Positions 1 to 7,240 of a stretch of DNA of 12,223 bases are shown one piece after another. The stretch covers positions 1-12,223 of the forward strand of contig DNFG01000305.1 of the NCBI GenBank assembly GCA_003487005.1, read 5' to 3'. The stretch's first letter is position 1, and each line of letters opens with the position of its first letter. A model generated the notes under the pieces. That model was not told the DNA's origin. It saw only the letters and a list, made by a program, of their open reading frames with translations, and searched no databases. Made by a program: the position numbers and the translations under genes. The stretch comes from Bryobacterales bacterium. Its GTDB lineage: Bacteria; Acidobacteriota; Terriglobia; Bryobacterales; Bryobacteraceae.

Positions 1-2
1 TC

Positions 3-1139
3 GTCGTCACCGGCCAAAACGCCGCCGCCGCTCTCGACCGCTTCGTCGCCCACCCGCGCGTCCACGACGTCCTCGGCCACGGCTCGAACAAAGCCAGCGC
101 CCGCTGGGGCCTCGAAGGCCTCCAGGTGGACGTCCGCGCGGTGCCCGCCGAGAGCTATGGCGCGGCAATGCAGTACTTTACGGGCTCCAAGGAGCACAAC
201 GTCGCCCTCCGGCAACGCGCCCAGCGGATGGGCTTGACCCTGAACGAATACGGCTTGTTCAAGATCGACAGCGAGGAACGGGTCGCCGGCGCCAGCGAAG
301 AGGAGATCTACCGGGCGCTCGGCCTGGCCTGGATTCCGCCCGAAATGCGCGAGAACCAGGGCGAAATCGAAGCCGCCGAAAAGGGCGAACTCCCCGATTT
401 ACTTGAACTTGCGGCGATGCGCGGCGACCTGCACATGCACACCCGCGAAAGCGACGGCCGCGGCACCCTCGAAGAGATGGCCGCCGCCGCCCAGGCGCTC
501 GGCTACGAGTACGTCGCCATCACGGACCACTCGAAGGCCCTCGCCATGGCCAACGGCCTCGACGAACTCCGCGCCGTCGCCTTTGCCGCCGAAGTGCGCG
601 AATTCAACGCTCAAAACCCGCACTTTCGCGTCTTCTCGGGCCTGGAATGTGACATTTTGCGCGACGGAAAGATGGACCTGAGCGAGGACGCCCTCGCCGA
701 ACTCGACTTCGTCGTGGCCAGCGTCCACAGCTACATGAACCTGGAATCCGCCGAAATGACCGACCGCCTCCTCCGGGCCCTCGAATCACCCTCGGTGAAG
801 GTTCTGGGCCACCCGACGGGCCGGGTGCTGCTCCATCGCGACGCCTACGCTTACGACTTCGACACCATCGCCCGCGAAGCCGCTAAACGCAACATCTGGA
901 TGGAGATCAACGCGAGTCCCGAACGCCTGGACCTGCACGCCACCCTGATCCGCCGCGCGAAGGAACTGGGCTGCAAATTCACCATTTCGACCGACGCCCA
1001 CCACCCGAAACACCTCGCCAATATGCGTTTCGGCGTCACCATGGCCCGGCGAGGCTGGCTGACCGCCGCCGACGTCATGAACACCCGTTCGCGGGCCGCT
1101 TTTGCCGAAGCGATCGGCGCCGGCGGCCCGCGCGGGTGA
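3..1139 (+). CDS. polX: DNA polymerase X family protein with C-terminal PHP nuclease domain (5'-truncated by the window start)
   Basis: Bacterial/archaeal PolX enzymes fill short DNA gaps in base-excision repair, and their PHP domain adds Mn-dependent 3'-5' exonuclease activity. The frame is open to base 3, so the gene starts outside the window. 378 residues remain of roughly 570 usual, and the 8-kDa, fingers and early palm parts are missing, including the first two catalytic Asp. The end of the polymerase domain is visible as VDVRAVP (nt 126-146, with the third palm Asp at 129-131) and QYFTGSKEHN, then NEYGLF. The PHP domain follows with its metal ligands apparently complete: HMH (nt 432-440), ESDG, TDHS, GLECD, SVHS, GHPTGR and STDAHH. 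An internal GTG at 126 is not the true start, because conserved PolX sequence continues upstream of it. The stop TGA lies 9 bp from the stop of the convergent receptor gene. Alanine is mostly GCC here, unlike the GCG-rich genes later in the window. Identification is very secure. Confidence 0.95.
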   Translation, partial: VVTGQNAAAALDRFVAHPRVHDVLGHGSNKASARWGLEGLQVDVRAVPAESYGAAMQYFTGSKEHNVALRQRAQRMGLTLNEYGLFKIDSEERVAGASEEEIYRALGLAWIPPEMRENQGEIEAAEKGELPDLLELAAMRGDLHMHTRESDGRGTLEEMAAAAQALGYEYVAITDHSKALAMANGLDELRAVAFAAEVREFNAQNPHFRVFSGLECDILRDGKMDLSEDALAELDFVVASVHSYMNLESAEMTDRLLRALESPSVKVLGHPTGRVLLHRDAYAYDFDTIAREAAKRNIWMEINASPERLDLHATLIRRAKELGCKFTISTDAHHPKHLANMRFGVTMARRGWLTAADVMNTRSRAAFAEAIGAGGPRG

Positions 1140-1148
1140 CACAACGGG

Positions 1149-4100
1149 TCAGAAGTAGAACTTCAGCGCAAACTGCACGGTCCGCGACTGAATCGTGTTC
1201 TGGTTGAGCTGATAGAAGCCAGTATTCAGGTTGAGCGTGCGTGCCGCGCACGCGGGGCTGAGGTTGGCTCGGGCGTTGCCGAGCTCGGCGGCGTTGGAGG
1301 GACATCCGAGGCCCCCGGGCCCCGGCCCCGCCAGTGCCGCGATAGCGGTATCGACGTTCATCCCCTGGCTCTTGTTGACGATGGCATCCCAAACGCCCGG
1401 CATCCGCAATGCGGCGAAGCGATTCTGGACGTCCGCGATCGGGGTCTGGTTCGGACGGGTCCCGGCCAGCAGCGGATTCTGGTCGCCGCTCGAGAAGATG
1501 TTGGTGTTGAAGTTGGGGTGGAAGGTCCGGTGGTTCAGGATGTTGAAGAGCTCGCCGCGGATCTCGAAGTAGCGGCGCGACTCCTTGAACGGCAGGATCC
1601 GCTTGGTGAAGGAGGCGTCAAAACTCTGCACCCAGGGCATCCGGACCGCGAAATTGCGGGCGGCATTGCCGATCTGCCCGGGTTCCGGCCACGCGAAGGC
1701 GCGGGGGTTCATGTAGGGGGTGAACAGCGCGTTCTGGGGTGTCCAGTCGGGATTCACCAGTGGAACGCCGTCGATCAGATCGGGGCGAAGCGCGCCGCCG
1801 GGGATGCCGGTGTCGATCGAGTTGCTCCGGCCGAGGGTGGCCGAAAGCGGCCAGCCGGAACGGATCTTGGAGAGGCCGGAGATCTGCCAGTCGCCCACGA
1901 TGTGACTCAGCCAGCCTCCACTCGAGAGCCAGCGCTTGCCGCGGCCGAAGGGCACCTCCCAGAATCCGATCATGTTGAAGTTGTGGGGGGTGTCCGTCGC
2001 GGCGATGCTGCGGTCGTTGTCCAGGAAGTAAGGATCCTGGTTCCGGGTGAGCGGAACATCGCCGGAAGCGTTGGTGAAGGAGTTGTTGGGAATCGGGAAG
2101 TTGATGCCGCCGGAGGAGTTGTCGATCAGCTTCGACCAGGTGTAGTTGAAGCGGAACTGGAGTCCGCGGGAGAACCGGCGTTCGATCTCCGAGGTGAAGG
2201 CGTTATAGCTCGAACTGGCGTTGGTGGTGTTGATCAGGTAGATGGCGCCACCAGCACGTCCGGCAAACCCGGGGATCGGCACCGAACCCGTGAACGGGTC
2301 GGTCCGGTTGAGGTTGACCGGCGGCCCGAACAGGTGGCGGCCCTGGGAGCCCTGGAATCCAAAGGTGACCACAGTATTCTCAACCAACTGGTACTGCATC
2401 TGCAGCGAGTAGTTGTGGATGGCGGGCATCATGAAGTCCCGGTTCCCGACGATCCCGGTGGCCTGGTAGCGGACATCCTGACGCAGCGCGCCACTGGACG
2501 TGGAGCGGTCGGCCACATCACCGGGGCGGATCACGCCATTGGCGGGTATGTTGAACAGGCTGGGGTCCGAGGCCAGCACCATGTTGTTGTAGCCCAACTG
2601 GAACGGGACGTTGCTCTCGTTGCAGCGCGCCAGACCGCAGGTGGCGGTGTTGGTGGGCGGCAGCCAGTCGTTCGAACCCAGCAGGTAGGAGTGGCCCCGG
2701 TAGGCGGTGAAGGTCTGGGATCCGAGATTGGGCAATGGTTCGCGATCGTTGCCCATCAAAGTGGCGTGGGTCATGCCATAACCGCCGCGAAGGACGAACT
2801 TCCGCGAGGAATTCCAGGAGGCGGGTGGGGTCCAGGCGAAGCCGAAGCGGGGCTCGAAGACGTTCTTCTGCGGCGGCATCAGGTAGCGTGAGCGGCCATC
2901 GACGCCGGCGAACTCGAAAACGGGGGCCGGCGTGGGCTGACCGGCGGCATTGAGGACAAAGGGATTGTCCTCCATCCGGTCCAGATTCAGCATGCCCTGG
3001 AAGTTGTTCTTCTCCCAGCGCGGCGACTGGTACTGGTAGCGGACGCCGAGGTTCAGAGTCAGGTTCGGGGTGACGCGCCAGTCGTTCTGCAGATAGGCGC
3101 CGATGTTCTTCCAGCGGTAGTAATACGTTGCGGAGAGATTCTCGGTCTGGGTCTGGACCCAGGTCGGGACGCCGACCAGAAAGCTGGCGAGTTTGTCTCC
3201 GCCGAGCGGGTTGCCGGAACAGCCCGGGATATTGCCGCCGATGGGGACGGTTCGGCACCACTTCTCGCCCGTGGTTTCGCGGTTCCAGGAGAAGCGTCCG
3301 CCGGCGAGGGAGCCGACGCCGAGGTTGGCCTGATTCAACTGGAGATGAGAGGCGGCGAAGCCCATTTTGAGGGTCATATTGCCGCGGATCATCGAGAGAT
3401 CGTTGGTGATGTTGTAGCTGTGTTCGATGTTTTTGCCCACATCCTGGGGCTGGTTGAAGCCGGCGCTGCCAAATCCCTGGCCGGAGGTGGTTCCATTGAG
3501 ACCGGTCGGAGCGCCGCCGTCATACCAGCGGGGCATGCCATAGCCAAGCAGGTTGACGGCGCCCACGCCGGGTCCGCCGATGTCGAGGTATTCGCTCGTA
3601 TAATCCTTGTTCAGCAGCGGTTCGGGGAAGTTGCGGCCAAAGTTTCCATAAACATACGAGGCGCGGAATTCGTTGATGGTGGTCGGGGTGAAGGCGCCGG
3701 TCCAGTTGAGCAGGGCCTGCCGGCTCTGGTTGGCATCCGAAATCAGGCCGTCGGTGATGGGATCGCGGAAGAAGCGGTTGCCGAACTGGGGCTGGTCGGT
3801 GTAGCGGAAGAACAGTTTGTGGTTGTCGGTCAGATTATGATCGAGGCGCATGGACCAGCGGTCGTCGAGGAACTCGGTTTTGCGGAAATAGACATAGTTG
3901 GCGCCGAGAAGATCGGCGACAGCGTTGGGGTCGGTGATGTTCGGCCCAGGATAGAACTCGCGGAGGATCCGCTGCGCGACCGGATTGACATAGCTCCGGC
4001 CGCTCGCATCCACGAGCACGCGGCCACGGCGGTCCGCGTTGGGATCATTGGGGTTAAACAGGGGAAAACCCTGGTAGGCATAGCGGGAGTTGGTCACGCT

Positions 4101-5291
4101 GACCGGCAGATTCGGGTTGTAGCCCGGATTGGGCAGGTGGGCGAGGGTGCCATCGTTCAGGCGGACGAACTGGTTATAAAGCAGGGCGGTAGGCTGGGTC
4201 ACCACTGTGCCGTTCGGCAGTCGGGAGTAAACCAGGGACTTGGAGAAATCGCCGTTGATTTCGTCCTCGGTGGGAACCCGGATGAAACTGGGCCCGCCGG
4301 GGTTCGAGGCGAGTTGGCGGGTGGGCTCAAAAGCGGCATACCAGAAGGTCTTGTTCTTGCCGTCGTACACCTTGGGGATCACAACGGGGCCGCCGCCGGT
4401 GATGCCCACCTGCTGGCGGCGAAGCGGCGGACGGGAGTCGAAGTTCAGGGTGGCCTGCCGCTGGGCCCCGAAAGGATTGGCCGTGAAGGCTTTCTGGCGG
4501 TGGAACCAGTACAGGGTGCCGCGCACGTCGTTGGACCCGGATTTGGTGGTCTGCTGAATGATCGCCCCGCCGGCCTGGGCGAACTGCGCGGAATAGTTCG
4601 ACTGCTGGACCGAGAACTCCTGGATGGTGTCGGGAGTGAAGGAGATGGCCATCCGGGCAAGCGCAATCGAGGTGACATTCGCGCCATCGGCAAAGAACTG
4701 CGTGGAGCCCATCCGGCCGCCGTTGATCGAAAGTTCACGGCCAGGAAGAGGTTCATTCGTGGTCAACTCGCTGATTTCACTGCCGGCCGAACCGGTGGCG
4801 CCCGGCAGAACCAGGGCGAGCGCAAGGGTATTCCGCCCATTGAGGGGCATTTCGGTAATGGTGCGCTGGTCCACGGTATTGACCACCGCGCCCGTGACGG
4901 TCTGCATCAGCGGGGCTTCGGCGGTCACTTCGACGGTTTCGGAGACCGATCCGACCTGAAGCACGATATCGAGGCCCACTTCGCGGGCGGTATCGACTTT
5001 GACGGCGGAGACCAGGGTGGTGCGGAAGCCCGGCGCCTCGGCGGAGACATCGTAGGTGACTGGTTCGAGCGCGGCGGCGACATAAACGCCGGAGTCGCTG
5101 GTCGTCAGGGTGACCAGACGCTGAGTGCCGACGGCAGTGATCTTGACCGTGGCCCCGGGGACGGGCGCGCTGGATGCATCGCGGACGACGCCGCGAATGG
5201 ATCCGAAGTTGGACTGGGCGCTGGCGGTGGCAGTGAAAAAGATCAGAAAAGCGGCGCCGGCGCGGGCGAATGAGGAGAAACCTGGCCTCAT
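1149..5291 (-). CDS. Oar-like TonB-dependent outer membrane receptor with carboxypeptidase-regulatory-like domain
   Basis: This is a predicted outer membrane beta-barrel of 1380 residues, at the large end for the family. Residues 1-25 are a Sec signal peptide ending in ATASA. Residues about 29-110 form a carboxypeptidase-regulatory-like beta-sandwich (SIRGVVRD, PVPGATVKI, GFRTT). A plug domain follows from about 115 (SETVEVTAEAPLMQ, then EMPLNGRN at 147-154, the usual acidobacterial signature). The remainder is aromatic/Asn-rich barrel strands, and the chain ends in FALKFYF, a C-terminal Phe as expected for a protein inserted by the Bam complex. I see no obvious TonB box. The ATG at 5291 is supported by AGGAGG 7 nt upstream. 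The gene is divergent from the membrane protein at 5477 and convergent with polX. Such receptors are numerous in Acidobacteriota and substrates are rarely known; glycans, peptides or metal chelates are all possible. The family call is secure, the substrate unknown. Confidence 0.93.
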   Translation of the reverse strand: MRPGFSSFARAGAAFLIFFTATASAQSNFGSIRGVVRDASSAPVPGATVKITAVGTQRLVTLTTSDSGVYVAAALEPVTYDVSAEAPGFRTTLVSAVKVDTAREVGLDIVLQVGSVSETVEVTAEAPLMQTVTGAVVNTVDQRTITEMPLNGRNTLALALVLPGATGSAGSEISELTTNEPLPGRELSINGGRMGSTQFFADGANVTSIALARMAISFTPDTIQEFSVQQSNYSAQFAQAGGAIIQQTTKSGSNDVRGTLYWFHRQKAFTANPFGAQRQATLNFDSRPPLRRQQVGITGGGPVVIPKVYDGKNKTFWYAAFEPTRQLASNPGGPSFIRVPTEDEINGDFSKSLVYSRLPNGTVVTQPTALLYNQFVRLNDGTLAHLPNPGYNPNLPVSVTNSRYAYQGFPLFNPNDPNADRRGRVLVDASGRSYVNPVAQRILREFYPGPNITDPNAVADLLGANYVYFRKTEFLDDRWSMRLDHNLTDNHKLFFRYTDQPQFGNRFFRDPITDGLISDANQSRQALLNWTGAFTPTTINEFRASYVYGNFGRNFPEPLLNKDYTSEYLDIGGPGVGAVNLLGYGMPRWYDGGAPTGLNGTTSGQGFGSAGFNQPQDVGKNIEHSYNITNDLSMIRGNMTLKMGFAASHLQLNQANLGVGSLAGGRFSWNRETTGEKWCRTVPIGGNIPGCSGNPLGGDKLASFLVGVPTWVQTQTENLSATYYYRWKNIGAYLQNDWRVTPNLTLNLGVRYQYQSPRWEKNNFQGMLNLDRMEDNPFVLNAAGQPTPAPVFEFAGVDGRSRYLMPPQKNVFEPRFGFAWTPPASWNSSRKFVLRGGYGMTHATLMGNDREPLPNLGSQTFTAYRGHSYLLGSNDWLPPTNTATCGLARCNESNVPFQLGYNNMVLASDPSLFNIPANGVIRPGDVADRSTSSGALRQDVRYQATGIVGNRDFMMPAIHNYSLQMQYQLVENTVVTFGFQGSQGRHLFGPPVNLNRTDPFTGSVPIPGFAGRAGGAIYLINTTNASSSYNAFTSEIERRFSRGLQFRFNYTWSKLIDNSSGGINFPIPNNSFTNASGDVPLTRNQDPYFLDNDRSIAATDTPHNFNMIGFWEVPFGRGKRWLSSGGWLSHIVGDWQISGLSKIRSGWPLSATLGRSNSIDTGIPGGALRPDLIDGVPLVNPDWTPQNALFTPYMNPRAFAWPEPGQIGNAARNFAVRMPWVQSFDASFTKRILPFKESRRYFEIRGELFNILNHRTFHPNFNTNIFSSGDQNPLLAGTRPNQTPIADVQNRFAALRMPGVWDAIVNKSQGMNVDTAIAALAGPGPGGLGCPSNAAELGNARANLSPACAARTLNLNTGFYQLNQNTIQSRTVQFALKFYF

Positions 5292-5298
5292 CGGGAAA

Positions 5299-5304
5299 CC
5301 TCCT
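5299..5304 (-). promoter_or_regulatory. Ribosome binding site of the TonB-dependent receptor
   Basis: The minus strand reads AGGAGG, a full Shine-Dalgarno match, followed by 7 nt and the ATG at 5291. This fixes the start of the receptor and places it directly before the signal peptide. Confidence 0.8.
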
Positions 5305-5402
5305 GAACAGCAGTGTCTGGGTCAGTTTGAACCCGGCCGGACGCGGTGCCAAGGTTCGGAACGGTTCAGGACGTCAGGTCGGGACTTCGGCGAGGATGTT
5401 CC

Positions 5403-5422
5403 TGCATTTTGTTGCATTTTGG
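5403..5422. repeat. Two tandem 10-bp units TGCATTTTG(T/G) in the divergent gap
   Basis: TGCATTTTGT (5403-5412) is followed immediately by TGCATTTTGG (5413-5422), nine of ten bases identical. The period of 10 bp is about one helical turn, so two protein subunits would sit on the same DNA face. It lies in the only sizeable non-coding gap, upstream of the -10 box for the gene at 5477 and in the 5' region of the receptor. A role as a regulator site is inference. Confidence 0.5.
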
Positions 5423-5427
5423 CGAAT

Positions 5428-5442
5428 TTAACGGGACGTTAA
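5428..5442. promoter_or_regulatory. Perfect inverted repeat TTAAC-N5-GTTAA, candidate operator
   Basis: TTAAC (5428-5432) and GTTAA (5438-5442) flank the spacer GGGAC. The palindrome ends 4 bp before the TATACT box, so it occupies the region between -35 and -10 of the promoter proposed for the gene at 5477. A dimeric regulator bound here would directly control that promoter and could also affect the divergent receptor gene. Symmetry and position are seen directly; the function is inferred. Confidence 0.5.
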
Positions 5443-5446
5443 GAGA

Positions 5447-5452
5447 TATACT
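5447..5452 (+). promoter_or_regulatory. Putative -10 box TATACT for the membrane regulator gene
   Basis: TATACT differs from the sigma-70 TATAAT consensus by one base. Transcription would start near 5459, leaving an 18-nt leader containing GGAAGG (5463-5468) 8 nt before the ATG at 5477. No good -35 is found (5424-5429 reads GAATTT), which fits a promoter dependent on or controlled by a factor at the adjacent palindrome. Confidence 0.45.
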
Positions 5453-5476
5453 GGCTACTACCGGAAGGGTCAGAAT

Positions 5477-6673
5477 ATGCATGCGCCAGTCTTGGATTTG
5501 AACCAGCGCGCGGCAGTCGAGCAGGAGTTGGAGCGAATCCTCCAGAGTGCTCATTTCCGGACCAGCCGGCGGAGCCAGCAGTTTCTGCGCTACGTGGTGG
5601 AGCACAGTCTGGACGGGCATGATGACCGTCTGAAAGAGCGGTCCATTGGGGTGGCGATCTTCGACCGGGCGCCTGACTACGACACGGGCGAGGACGCGAC
5701 GGTCCGGGTGGCGGCGAACGAAGTCCGGAAGAGGCTGGCGCAATATCATGTGGAGACGCCTCCTCCGGAGGTCATGATTCACGTCCCGGCGGGCAGCTAT
5801 CATGCTGAATTCCGTTGGGTTCGTTCACCGCAAATCACAGTCGGGTTAGAGGCGCCGGCCCCGACGGCAAGGCGACAGCGGCGATGGATGCTTCCAGCCG
5901 CGCTGCTGTTGCTGGCGATTCTGGCCACCGCTCTGGTTTTGAGACCGCCGGGACCAGAACCGGTGTTTGAGCAGTTCTGGGGGCCACTGCTGGATGCGCG
6001 GCAGCCAGTGCTGATCTGCCTGGCGAATCCGGCGGTGTTTTTGCTCGCCGACCCGCTGCCGCCGCTGGGCGGTCCGGCGGCCGGTGCGGGGCCGGAGGAT
6101 CCGGATCCCCGGCAACTGGGCCGGCGCGGCCTGATCGAGAGTCTCGATCAGTATGTCGGGGTGGGTGATGCGTACGCGGCGAGCCATTTCACGGCTCTGT
6201 TCAGCCGTTTGGGGCGGCCGGTGCAGATCCGGATCGGCAGAGAGGTGGCGTTCGCGGACCTCCGGACATCGCCGGCGGTGCTGATTGGCGCCTACTCGAA
6301 CCGCTGGAGCATGGAGATGAACCCGGAATACCGTTTTGGGTTTGACCGGTATTCAATTGTGGACCGGCAACAGCCTGGCCGGGTTTGGCGGTTGGAGAAT
6401 CTCCGTCCGGGCTACCGGAGCGACGAGGATTATCTGCTGATCTCGCGGATTCTGCACGGATACAGTGGGGAACCGCTGGTTCTGGCGGCGGGCATCACGC
6501 ACGCGGGGACACAGGCGGCGGGCGAACTGCTGACGCGGCCCGAGTATCTGGAGGCGGCGCTGCGGGAGGCGCCTCCGGGCTGGCAGGGTCGAAACTTGCA
6601 GCTTGTGCTGCACTGCCGGGTCGTGGACAACACGCCGCGGCCGCCGAGGCTGGTCGCCAGTCATTCCTGGTGA
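5477..6673 (+). CDS. Single-pass membrane protein with conserved cytoplasmic N-terminal domain and periplasmic domain, putative trans-envelope regulator
   Basis: This 398-residue protein has no assignable enzymatic function. Residues about 10-113 carry a pattern I recognise from acidobacterial and some other bacterial regulators and TPR/cyclase proteins: LERILQSAHFRTS, then FLRYVVEHSLDG, LKERSIGVAIFDR, YDTGEDATVRVAANEVRKRL and PAGSYHAEF. A basic RRQRR stretch (133-137) precedes a hydrophobic helix at about 138-156, so the N-terminus should be cytoplasmic and residues 157-398 periplasmic. That outer part has short motifs (VLIGAYSNRW, DYLLISRIL, GIT.AGT.AAGE, NLQLVLHCRVVD) that resemble other acidobacterial hypothetical proteins. 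GGAAGG sits 8 nt before the ATG. The gene is divergent from the receptor and 18 bp ahead of the Nudix gene. By position it may sense periplasmic state and control the receptor, much as FecR-type proteins do, but it is not a FecR homologue by eye. The gene is certain, the role is inferred. Confidence 0.85.
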   Translation: MHAPVLDLNQRAAVEQELERILQSAHFRTSRRSQQFLRYVVEHSLDGHDDRLKERSIGVAIFDRAPDYDTGEDATVRVAANEVRKRLAQYHVETPPPEVMIHVPAGSYHAEFRWVRSPQITVGLEAPAPTARRQRRWMLPAALLLLAILATALVLRPPGPEPVFEQFWGPLLDARQPVLICLANPAVFLLADPLPPLGGPAAGAGPEDPDPRQLGRRGLIESLDQYVGVGDAYAASHFTALFSRLGRPVQIRIGREVAFADLRTSPAVLIGAYSNRWSMEMNPEYRFGFDRYSIVDRQQPGRVWRLENLRPGYRSDEDYLLISRILHGYSGEPLVLAAGITHAGTQAAGELLTRPEYLEAALREAPPGWQGRNLQLVLHCRVVDNTPRPPRLVASHSW

Positions 6674-6675
6674 TT

Positions 6676-6684
6676 TGCGACAAT
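6676..6684 (+). promoter_or_regulatory. Putative extended -10 (TGC-GACAAT) giving a nearly leaderless Nudix transcript
   Basis: TG-N (6676-6678) precedes GACAAT (6679-6684), which matches TATAAT at four of six positions. The ATG at 6692 follows after exactly 7 nt, about where transcription should begin. A separate promoter for the Nudix/reductase pair is therefore plausible despite the 18-bp gap from the preceding gene. No convincing -35 is visible. Confidence 0.35.
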
Positions 6685-6691
6685 CGGGGAC

Positions 6692-7240
6692 ATGCCCATG
6701 AAACTGATCTCGTCGGAAGAGATCTGCCGGACGTCGATCTTTCACGCCACGATGGACCACGCCGTTGATCCGAAAGGGTTTGAGATCCAGCGCGCGATCA
6801 TCCAGCACCAGGGTTCGGCCGTGATGATGCCGGTGGACGCAAAGGGGCGGATTCTGCTGGTCCGGCAGTATCGCTTGCCGGCGCGGGCGTATTTGTGGGA
6901 GTTGCCGGCCGGGCGGGTGGACCCGGGCGAGACCGTCCTGCGCGCGGCAAAGCGCGAATTGCGCGAAGAAACGGGTTTTCAGGCGCGCAAATGGAGCAAA
7001 CTCGTCAGTTTTTGGGCGTCCCCAGGTTATGTCGCGGAGAAGATGACGATCTACGCGGCCGAAGACCTGACCGCTGGAGAGGCGCAACCGATGGAGGACG
7101 AGCGGATCGAAACGAAGTGGTTTACCCTCGATGAGATCGAGCAGATGATTGACTCGGGGCGGATCTCGGACGGCAAGACCATCATTGCCGCGGGCCTCTG
7201 GCGGCGGCGCAACTCAAAGAAAAGAGGGCAGAAATCATGA
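6692..7240 (+). CDS. Nudix hydrolase, ADP-ribose pyrophosphatase-like
   Basis: Enzymes of this type cleave ADP-ribose or related nucleoside diphosphate sugars to AMP plus ribose 5-phosphate in the cytoplasm. The 182-residue chain has a perfect Nudix box at residues 74-96 (G-x5-E-x7-RELREETGF), giving the Mg-binding Glu residues. Residues 57-74 (VRQYR, WELPAG) and ASPGY at 109-113 are typical of the ADP-ribose branch; a Pro about 16 residues after the box (P111) is a recognised mark of ADP-ribose specificity. The length is normal. Two starts are possible. ATG 6692 suits leaderless initiation from GACAAT. ATG 6698 (two residues shorter) has GGGGA 7 nt upstream and yields MKLISSEE. Its TGA overlaps the next ATG (ATGA), so the reductase is probably translated by coupling. 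The family is secure, the exact substrate likely but not proven. Confidence 0.92.
   Translation: MPMKLISSEEICRTSIFHATMDHAVDPKGFEIQRAIIQHQGSAVMMPVDAKGRILLVRQYRLPARAYLWELPAGRVDPGETVLRAAKRELREETGFQARKWSKLVSFWASPGYVAEKMTIYAAEDLTAGEAQPMEDERIETKWFTLDEIEQMIDSGRISDGKTIIAAGLWRRRNSKKRGQKS

Noticed and set aside
1127..1136. CCCGCGCGGG palindrome at the end of polX as a terminator
   Set aside because: It lies within the last codons, has almost no loop and no following T-run; it is expected by chance in such GC-rich DNA.
126..1139. GTG at 126 as the true start of polX
   Set aside because: Conserved PolX sequence (HDVLGHGSNKAS, LEGLQ) continues in frame upstream to base 3, so the gene is truncated by the window rather than short.
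1137..1151. TGAC-N7-GTCA inverted repeat across the convergent stops
   Set aside because: Only four pairs, made largely by the two TGA stop codons facing each other; not evidence of a functional hairpin.
1518..2891. A 457-codon plus-strand frame opposite the C-terminal part of the receptor
   Set aside because: Low-complexity composition, no recognisable motif, and the opposite strand encodes a clear beta-barrel. It is a coding shadow.
3345..5273. A 642-codon open frame on the plus strand opposite the receptor gene
   Set aside because: It is rich in Gly, Ala, Val and Asp with no domain pattern. It lies wholly antisense to a secure gene, and long mirror frames are common in GC-rich DNA.
5345..5352. 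TTGGCACC on the minus strand as a sigma-54 -24 element for the receptor
   Set aside because: The required TTGC-type -12 element is absent at the fixed spacing; the corresponding bases are CCGGC.
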